This document shows positions 55,807-64,000 of a stretch of 64,000 nucleotides of DNA, piece after piece (within the stretch, counting starts at the first letter, position 1; every line of letters begins with the position of its first letter). The notes beneath the pieces are model-generated. The model did not search any database, was not told the DNA's origin, and saw only the letters and a list, made by a program, of their open reading frames with translations. The stretch covers positions 161,313,043 through 161,377,042 of the forward strand of contig CP136069.1 of assembly GCA_032622095.1 (NCBI GenBank), read 5' to 3'. Position numbers and translations under genes: made by a program. The stretch is from Siphonodentalium dalli (lineage: Eukaryota > Mollusca > Scaphopoda > Gadilida > Siphonodentaliidae).

Positions 55807-56554
55807 CTTGCGACAAATTTGCGTGAAATTATTTTCCAAATTCATTAGTATACCAGGCCTGAGATGAACTATTGTAGCTCTGACAGGGAATATTATAAGT
55901 CAGATAATTTAAAACACATCACAAATTAGAAAGATTGAGAAAATTGGAAGGTCATAATACCAGCATTTAAAGAACACACTGGCAACATGCCTTCGCATTA
56001 GTATATCGTAATGAACCAATGTAAATATAGGTGTTCTCTGCATATGACTTCACGTAATACGGCCATGTGTATCGTGCAAAATTAAACCAAAACACTTAGC
56101 GCTGTTCAGTTATCGGTCTCGGGAAGTCGATTTGGCGATAGCCGCGTCTGGCAATGATTGTATTGTCATTGAGGGATAAAATATCATTCACAATGTGGGT
56201 AACTTGTCGCCGGTGCCAGCGGTCTTATCGAGGGAGAGAAACGTTGAGTGGTGTTTGTGGGAAATAGTCAACAGTAGGATTGTTATTCACTTCCTCACGA
56301 TGGTATATATATCATTCTACAGATGTCATGTGCAAATCCTGGGTGTAAAACTGAGTATGCTGTCATATTGACAGATGCTCCAGGAGTAATATTCAGCCAT
56401 CCCAATATAGATCGGTAGTGTGCAATACACCATGATAATATATTCCTGCAGTCTGTTATGATATGATTATGCGGTGACACACAGATAATTGCAAATACAT
56501 GCATGGCTCATGGCCATTTAGATCTCCCAGTCATATTCCCACAGCACATACTGT

Positions 56555-56775
56555 TTAGTCAAATTGGCAGATGACTCCATTCAAGTCGGTACACTGCCTG
56601 TCGCTGATATCCCAAGAGTAAGTTTGATAAACCCTCACACAGTTTTGTGAGATGTCTCCATTTGGCTCGCCCGGATACCAAGGCAGATAGGTCGGGCATG
56701 ATCCGTCGCTGAAGATCCAATTTCCTTCTTGAACCTCATCAGACAAATCAACCCAGTACGATGCGACTGGGGCAC
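56555..56775 (-). pseudogene. Right-arm lectin copy, exon 3
   Basis: Minus-strand mirror of 38,267-38,487. It has the same acceptor, EPN motif and stop, and the translated exon is identical. On its own it is intact, but the exon before it is frameshifted, and the AATAAA after it reads AATAAC (56,282-56,287). Confidence 0.8.
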
Positions 56776-58159
56776 CTGGAAAATACCCAACAGTGATGAG
56801 TGGTGCAAACTGTCGGCCACACAGAAACATCTATGGAATACTATCCTAATGGCAAAGAAAGCGACAGAAGGAATCACTGAACTAAATGGTTTCCCATAGG
56901 CGACAGTGTTAACGTTTCGGCCAAATTCACTGAATTGAAGCCTGCAGGCCATACCAGTGATGTTTACCCAGCTAGATTGACACCAGTTGATCACGAAAAT
57001 GCAAGACAAATCATAGGTCATGTGTTTACTTTTTAAAATAAATACCCAAGTCTACGACAGGGCTATCTCACAGCCAAATTTGATCTGGAAACACCCAGAG
57101 CTACAGCAGCTAGTTAAATAAATTTCTCGCTCACAAAAATTCATTCCCCCATTCATTCACCAGTTTAAATTATTTAGATATTATGTACAAATCAAATAAA
57201 CGCGATGTCATCCTTTAATAACGTGTCGCATGTATCAGGTGAATGTCATTCTTCATTTACCTTCACCTTTAGTATTCCACGGTGTACTCTCTCCCCGACT
57301 CTAGAACACATTTAGCTTCCTGATTCCAGAACACACGCCATTAGTGGCGCACCGAAAGGGACAGAACCGCCAAAACATCCGCAATTCGCGCATTATATAA
57401 TGTTAGTTATTTGATCAAAATGAACCAGCGTACGATTCATAGAATGTTGACCCCACCTGTGTTCCTGACTTGTGCGGGGCCTCTAATTCTCCAACGACGA
57501 TTACAGTACGACTTCCAAATTTCGAAGTATTTGATGACAAATTGACCTAAATCCGTCCAGACTGCATACATTGCGATATATTTAACTGCTGCTTGCGATG
57601 ATGTAATCTCAATATAAGTTCAAATCTGAGTTAACCCTTTCTTTACTAAATATTCATTGACGAGTAGTCATCACTTCGGAAATATTCAGATAATAAGTTC
57701 AACAAAATCAGATTCCTTCTGCACTTTATTTATCCGTCGTCTGCTTATATTTCCTGAACATCCCCCAGATGAATAATAAACCAGTCCAATGTATACTTTT
57801 ATATCAGAATATCAGAATATGAGAATCCATTCAGTAAAGGAAGAGTTAACACGGTTGTACAGCTACGCGTTAGATACACTGAAATAATCCGACATCCTTC
57901 GTATTACCATCGCTATATGGGACTTTTGCCGAGGCATGGCGTCATTGTATTCGTTTCCCATTAAAATCCGGGAAATTATCTCTGATTGACATCGGCAGCG
58001 ATTAGTTTGCGATTAGTTTGTGGTTGGCTGACACGGACGTAATATGTTTTGGAGAAAACAATGTGTGATTCTACATTCAGACTAAATAACGTATAACTGC
58101 ATGTTGAACATAATCATTCACGCAATGGTGTTGTGTCGATATCTTACTAATGCACTCAC

Positions 58160-58290
58160 CAGTCAATTGTTGTTTGACTGTATCATGCTGGATTGGCAAT
58201 GTAATCTGAGAAGGTGGCCACCCAGTGATATACAATGAGCTTGTGCGTCATTCCACGTCATTGGCAGGTTCTGTACCTCTACTCTGATGC
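58160..58290 (-). pseudogene. Right-arm lectin copy, exon 2, frameshifted
   Basis: Minus-strand mirror of 36,322-36,453, but 131 instead of 132 bases. Where the left arm reads CAATCCATGCATGATAC, this arm reads CAATCCAGCATGATAC. The missing base shifts the frame after HCQS and brings a TGA within about ten codons. Splice sites are conserved. The matching exon 1 would lie past the right edge, near 65,090-65,345 by extrapolation. Confidence 0.8.
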
Positions 58291-58595
58291 CTGAAATAAT
58301 GGTTTCAATTTATGTGCACACATATTCAGTATATATAGCTAGATAGAGCACGAAATCATATGAAAATTTATCTTACACTATACTCGATTGTCCTCATATA
58401 CGTACTCCGATTCCGTATCCTGCATGACAATAGGGAATGCACGTGGGATATATGGAGAAACTAGCTTCGTTTCTAAAACATTGGTTTAGATGGGAAATTG
58501 GCATCAATTATTTATATTCTCTTTACCGCATTGGCCATATGTATAATTCATTCATAGATCAACTGGTTAAACACCAGAAAAAGATCGGGTTCGTT

Positions 58596-58738
58596 CTATG
58601 AAAAAAGCAATGATTTCATCGAACATTTTGTCTGTTGGGTAGAGACCGCTGTCCTGAAAACCCAATCAGACGCCGGCATGTACTCGCTCAATGAAAACAC
58701 ATGATGGTATACAGACGGTTCACTCGAGCAGGGAGCAA
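58596..58738 (-). pseudogene. Mirror of candidate alternative exon
   Basis: Same acceptor, frame and stop as 35,874-36,016. Listed for completeness; its use as an exon is unproven in either arm. Confidence 0.25.
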
Positions 58739-61700
58739 CTGGAAATATGACACAACATTTAGATATATAGTGATGAACTTGGATATGGATATGGACTTGT
58801 AATCCAGAACTCATCGCAGTCATATTTTCCACCGATCAACAGTCATTCTCAACTAAAGAATCAAGAAAACTTAAGTTTCGTCTCATGATCTGCAGATATC
58901 ATATAATGGATAAACTGCACTTTTTAAATATCTTATTTTTCAGAAGTTCTTGGTACCTGAAAATAGCGACATTTAAATATATTGTTATGCCATAAAAGTG
59001 TAGCAAATGGGGTTATAATTTCTAGTAGTTGATGATTGTCATTGTCACATCAATCTCTTGTAACACATTTAGTATCATGATAAACTTAAAAACAAACATA
59101 ACGCCATGTGCACCCGTGGAAGAACTATTGAAGATGTGGAACACTTTTGTGTGCATTGTCCCTGATATAAACATCATCGCACGGAATTGCTACCAGCATG
59201 CACGGTTAGACCGGAATGTGGTGGAGGTAGGTGCCACCGGAGAACAATTGGAACATTAGAGGTGATTAACGAGCTGATGGGGCATAGAGATACCACGGTC
59301 TAATTGTCATTGTTTTATCTCAAACTTTCCAAACAATATTTTAATTCTCAAAATAATCGATATATATATATTTAGATGTTACGTTTGGAAATATCTCAAT
59401 CATTTTTGTGTTGTAGAATGTATGTTCTATACTAGGAAGTCTGACCATCCTTATTTTTAGGAGAAAAATATCACACATTTAAAATGTTCGTGCACACATA
59501 TGCGACAACTTCTAAACTATAAGGCCTAGTAATATGCATTTGCATTCATAAGCTGACAACAGGGATATGCTATAACAGGCAGTAAGTCCCAATTGGCACT
59601 TATCAACAGTTTAGTGAAGAAAAGTGATTATGTTTCCCCTAGCCCAAATTTTTCGATTATTTAATAAAAATGACCAAAAACATAATTTCTTCCGGAATAT
59701 TTGACCACCTAGGTATGTTTTTATCAATTGCTGTATGCCATTAACCATATCGGAGTGGAACTAGTGCATAAAGTACAAACTTTTGACACGTACGTAGATG
59801 CCTAATTGTTTGAAATGTTTTAATTTTTAAAGTTTTTTTCTCCCCAATCATATATTCATTTTAGATTAAAAATTTGCAGCCGACATTTAACAATAGAAAT
59901 TCTTATAGAATAAATGTAAATTATTAGATAAAGTAAAAATGAAGTTATTTCGGTCAATAATATGGCCAACAAAATCCCAAAATGGCTGCCAATATGGTGG
60001 CAACATTAATACAAATTGTGAATATTTTTCATATTTCCGTCACCATATCGATTACACTTGATTATTATCTTTGTTTGTTCGTATATTTCCTGTCTAATTA
60101 TCATTATGGTTGTGTTAACTTAAGGTATGATGGCATCTAATCTGGTTTCCGTTTTTGGTGTTGATACTATGTTAGTTTAATATTTCTCAGAGATATATTA
60201 AAAGGAAATGTCGATAATATTCTTCACGTATAAATTGTAATCTCATAACATTGTCGTATAACAGTGGCCATTCGAAATGAAATATACCCGGTTGTACTGG
60301 GTTTCAACTAGTTACATATACTGTCAATTAAACAGACAGACATTATTTAAATTTCGAAACAAGCAACATGGCAATCTGTTATCACATTTATTTCACTATA
60401 TTTCATTAAAATCTATATGAAATTGATAGCACCGCTCATCCAATGTCAGCTCGTTCTGAAGCATGTCAGTATACATGGTACGCAATCCTGAGAATGGGGA
60501 ATGTTTGTGTTTTACAGAGTAAGTTGTCTGGATGGAGCCAAGAGGGCAGCCTCAAGACCAAAATAGCTACAGTTATCTCACCCACTGCAGATAGGCCTGT
60601 AACTCGCCCGCTGCCCCATTGCACTGCCCATATACGCCGTCTCTTTATAAGCGCCTGTGTTGAGTTCCTCGTCACGAGCAGCATATTTAGTGCAGTAATA
60701 TTATTATACGGACAAGGGGAACAATAAAAATGCATAACTAGTGCATTGCATTAATATTATTATTATAAGGACAAGAGGAACAATAAACATTTCACGTTTT
60801 ACCATCGCTCGAAAATCGGACGAATTTAGCCCATTCATCCGAGAAATGGTATTGATATCGTCACGGGTGTGTCGGCGAATTATTCATCTTTCAACCAATA
60901 CCACAAGCGTGCCCCATTTAGATTTTTATCCATATAATTTAATACAAATTTTAACCACCGAATATTGTCACTAGAGAGCGCAAAAATCAAAATTGATCAG
61001 CTCAAGCAACATGGCGATATGATTCATTAACATTCACCACCATCCAGCTTATCGGTGTTAAAAATCGATCCAACATTCAACTAACACATCTAGCTGTCAG
61101 TGATTTTGTGTCTGCTAATAATTTACTTACTCATATAAATCAACACACCGTCGTTATCTGTTTTTAACAACGAAATCACAGGGAAATTCTAAAATAGATC
61201 TATATTGTTCTCTTATTCGTGACCTCATCTACATGAATATTAAACAATGCCGATGCACTTGCTTATTCTAGTCAATCAGTGCTTTCATATACATATTCCT
61301 GATTGGGTCATATGCAGATGTTGTCACAATGAGAGAGCACAACATAAGAAATATTTCAGAATTGACCTGTGATTTCATAGTTATACAAACGTGATTACAC
61401 AGACGTATGTATGAAAAAAAAATATGTTGAAACAACATCCCATCAAACCAAATTTAAAAAAGATATTCCAGACAGATTTTGAGAAAACAAAATTAAATAT
61501 CAGGCAATTTTGTGGACAAAACGTGAGTTTAGTCCTTAAAACACATTTATTCCAATGTATACACGGACTATATAAGTGAAACATTATTACATGATCCTAC
61601 CCTTATTCCATTCATTAAGCCCATTATAATGATATGCAACGGTCGTCGAATAACAGGAAATAGAGCCAGAATCGGGAGACGATGAATGAAGAAGAATCTG

Positions 61701-64000
61701 TATCTATGACTAAAATTTATATTGTATGAAAATATATTTCATTAAATTTACGCCATTAAATACGTCATAGAGTCTTAGTTATCTAGGGACTATTTCTTTA
61801 CGCGGACAAACAACGCGTAGTTTCGGGAAACGTCATCGCATTCCTTGCATAAGCCGCTGTTAGTTTCGCGTCCCAATTATTTACTTATGTGTGGTGTATG
61901 GAGGCTTTCGATCAAGTAATGCATGGAACCTACAACTCATCCCTAGTCTATAGCGAAATATATAAAAGCGTCCAGTAAATTAGCCCAGAAGTAGGTGTTG
62001 GTAGGACACGGTTATTTGGTATGCATGCACTGCATGCTTCACTGTTCGGTGAAATATATTAACATAGTGTATCAACGGACAGAACCGAACACCGGAAGTG
62101 ATGGAGTCCGAGGCGAGGAATTTGTGTTATCAAAGTTTGCAGACACTTTCAGACACCATTTTTGCTGCAAATAAACACATTTTGACACAGCTTCTAAACA
62201 GTTTAAGGTAAGTGGTTCTTGACTGATATTCGGCCCCGACGATCGGTTGAAATAAGTTGTCACCGTACTATCGCGGAAAATCTGCATTTTAATCATCGCC
62301 GCGAGACGATTTCTTCCGCAAAATATCCCCGAAAATGCAAATGTTCACAATCATAACAGACATTTTTCATCACAACCTATATACCAATCGAAAGAACTGT
62401 TCTCCTCCTACAAATGGATATATTGAATATCGTCACGGAGTGTCTTAGTGTTCCAAATTTCCACTTTCGAAATTACTGTCCGGTTAGTCCCGAAAATATA
62501 AATACTTAGTCGCCAAAAATATGTCCGCTAAAAGTAGTGATTCGACAAAAAGCTATACCCTCAACAATTTATTGTCGAAAAAGCTACTTATTTCGCAGAT
62601 TATAGGCTCTTAATTTTATTTTTGCGTGGCGACGATGGTTAGTGAGTCCATGATTATGTATAGGTCTCCAGGGACAATATGACCTCTAATCGGTGTCGTA
62701 TATACGCGCGTGAAGTCTGGACAACAGACCCTCTGTGTTGTATTTAAGATTATTTTCTCGTATCATCACTCTCCGAAAGCCAATAAAAATAAATTGGGGC
62801 CGGGGGGGGGGGGGCGAATTTTAACTTTTAAATTGTATTAATCCTAACATAAATGGAAATGGTTATTTACAGATATTGAATGCAGTGTCCTATCTTATAT
62901 ATCATACAAATTGGTTTAGATTGTCCAATTTGGTCATAATAGGCTGATTAATGGGTCATCGAAACGTAGTTTGAGGGTTAGGGTACTTCATATTATCGTA
63001 GCCACGACTTCATTTTCCCGTGGCCACGACTTTGTGCTCGTGGCCACGACTTTTTTTCTCGTGGCCTCGACTTCATATTCGTATTTGGATTTGCTGTCCA
63101 TGTACTCTATAAAGAGTTCGGTGGCATAATATTCAATATAGGGACAATGACCAGCTTTGAAATTCCATTTATACCCACCCCAGGTCGGAATTTTTCAACG
63201 GCTACATTAATCGTTAAAACTGTTGAAATGTTCCAACCTAACACCGCCATATGGTTGGAAATTTCCAAATGATTACCTTTTCATTTCAAAATGTGACACT
63301 GAAGGCTGTCGGGGTCATTATGTTCACATACGCATAGGCCAGTGCTCCATCAGCCGCGGCACAAGGTTTTTTACTCAGCTAAACAGATCTTTTACTCAAG
63401 ACTTTTACGCCAAAAGAAGTTAGCATATTTGTCTCATAACGTAATATGAAAGATTAAAAACAATTTACATAGCATAGTACGTGTAGCTCTTTGGCATCAA
63501 AATCTAATATTGAACCCTCCAAACGAATGGAGTCATAGAATGCACCACTATTCTTCCGCTGTGCATGTATTACACCATTTAGTTCTCAATATTGTTGACT
63601 GCAACATACCATGATGTCCATAATCGCACATTTTGATCTTTTATTTAAACGTTTTGATTTAAAAAACAAATAATTTTAATTTCTTTTTATTTTAAATTTA
63701 ATTTGTAATTGTGTTTGTATAGATTGAACTTCTTGCTCAATTTAAAAAAAGACAATTTTTTGTTTCAACGTTCATCTTAATCAAAATTTTGAGAGAAAAA
63801 TACTAACGCCGTGATAACATTAATCGGGGGTACCACGAATCATCACACCAAATTTGAAAATGGTGCAGGGTCTGGGAGAAGACAGGTAGACAGACAGATC
63901 CTACTCGTGTATATATATCGACAAGAAGTAGAAATGGAAATAAACATCTGTACATTGGATGGCTCGATGTATGTATCAGCTATAGTGTCTAGAAGCATGA

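Larger units (their letters stand above)
49047..64000. repeat. Right arm of giant palindrome (continues past window)
   Basis: Reverse complement of 30,575-49,045 minus the 3,046-base TIR element and the 436-base segment, plus small indels. The last 50 bases (CATCTGTACATTGGATGGCT through AGAAGCATGA) still match the left arm at 30,575-30,630, so the true end is outside. It contains the minus-strand lectin copy and mirror copies of the mobile elements listed for the left arm. Patches I compared in the outer part differ at roughly one to two bases per hundred; I did not compute an overall value. Confidence 0.95.

Noticed and set aside
1-64000. tRNA or SINE internal promoters
   Set aside because: I looked by eye for B-box words (GGTTCGANNCC) and saw none I would defend; a covariance-model scan would be decisive.

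Overview
The window is eukaryotic, intron-containing and crowded with transposons. It is most likely from a marine invertebrate. A mollusc is my best guess, because secreted PAN/apple plus C-type lectin genes, animal Cryptons, CR1/Jockey-like and L1-like non-LTR elements and very dense MITE-like hairpins occur together there. The species call is inference. There are no bacterial operons, rRNA or tRNA genes that I can support, and almost every open frame under 100 codons looks accidental.

Layout. 1-2.65 kb: two exons of a decayed gene with a tyrosine-recombinase-like C-terminus. 2.7-12.6 kb: no intact gene, but a series of inverted-repeat (foldback or MITE-like) elements, including one perfect 75-base palindrome. 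12.6-15 kb: a nearly full-length Crypton (tyrosine-recombinase DNA transposon) with one frame break and one in-frame TGA. 15.6-18.3 kb: hairpins, diverged tandem repeats and a 1.29-kb hAT-like element with a 7-base target duplication. 18.4-21.2 kb: a wrecked non-LTR retrotransposon. 22.1-23.05 kb: an L1-type ORF1 with one frameshift and one stop and no ORF2 behind it. 24.0-25.7 kb: a 54-base tandem array. 26.6-28.0 kb: a second, truncated, inverted Crypton. 28.1-28.5 kb: a MITE.

The second half is one structure. From about 30,575 to the right edge the sequence is a giant inverted repeat (palindrome) centred at 49,046 on an AT-rich tract, with essentially no spacer. Positions x on the left pair with 98,092-x on the right near the centre; the offset then steps to 98,091, 95,042, about 94,606-94,613 and about 94,575 as indels accumulate. 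I found no mismatch in the places I compared within about 4.3 kb of the centre. Farther out the arms differ by scattered substitutions and indels. The largest are a 3,046-base TIR element present only in the left arm and a 436-base segment missing from the right arm. The right end of the palindrome lies outside the window.

The one convincing host gene is a secreted PAN-CLECT lectin on the + strand: exons 29,233-29,485, 36,322-36,453 and 38,267-38,487, all phase-1 junctions, 201 residues. Most of it lies in the left arm. The right arm carries the mirror copy on the minus strand, so the two copies point tail to tail at the palindrome centre. The right copy has a 1-base deletion in the middle lectin exon and a damaged poly(A) signal, so it looks like a pseudogene. 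The palindrome may be a real inverted duplication, or two haplotypes or a fold-back read joined by the assembler. Both readings are laid out in the findings.
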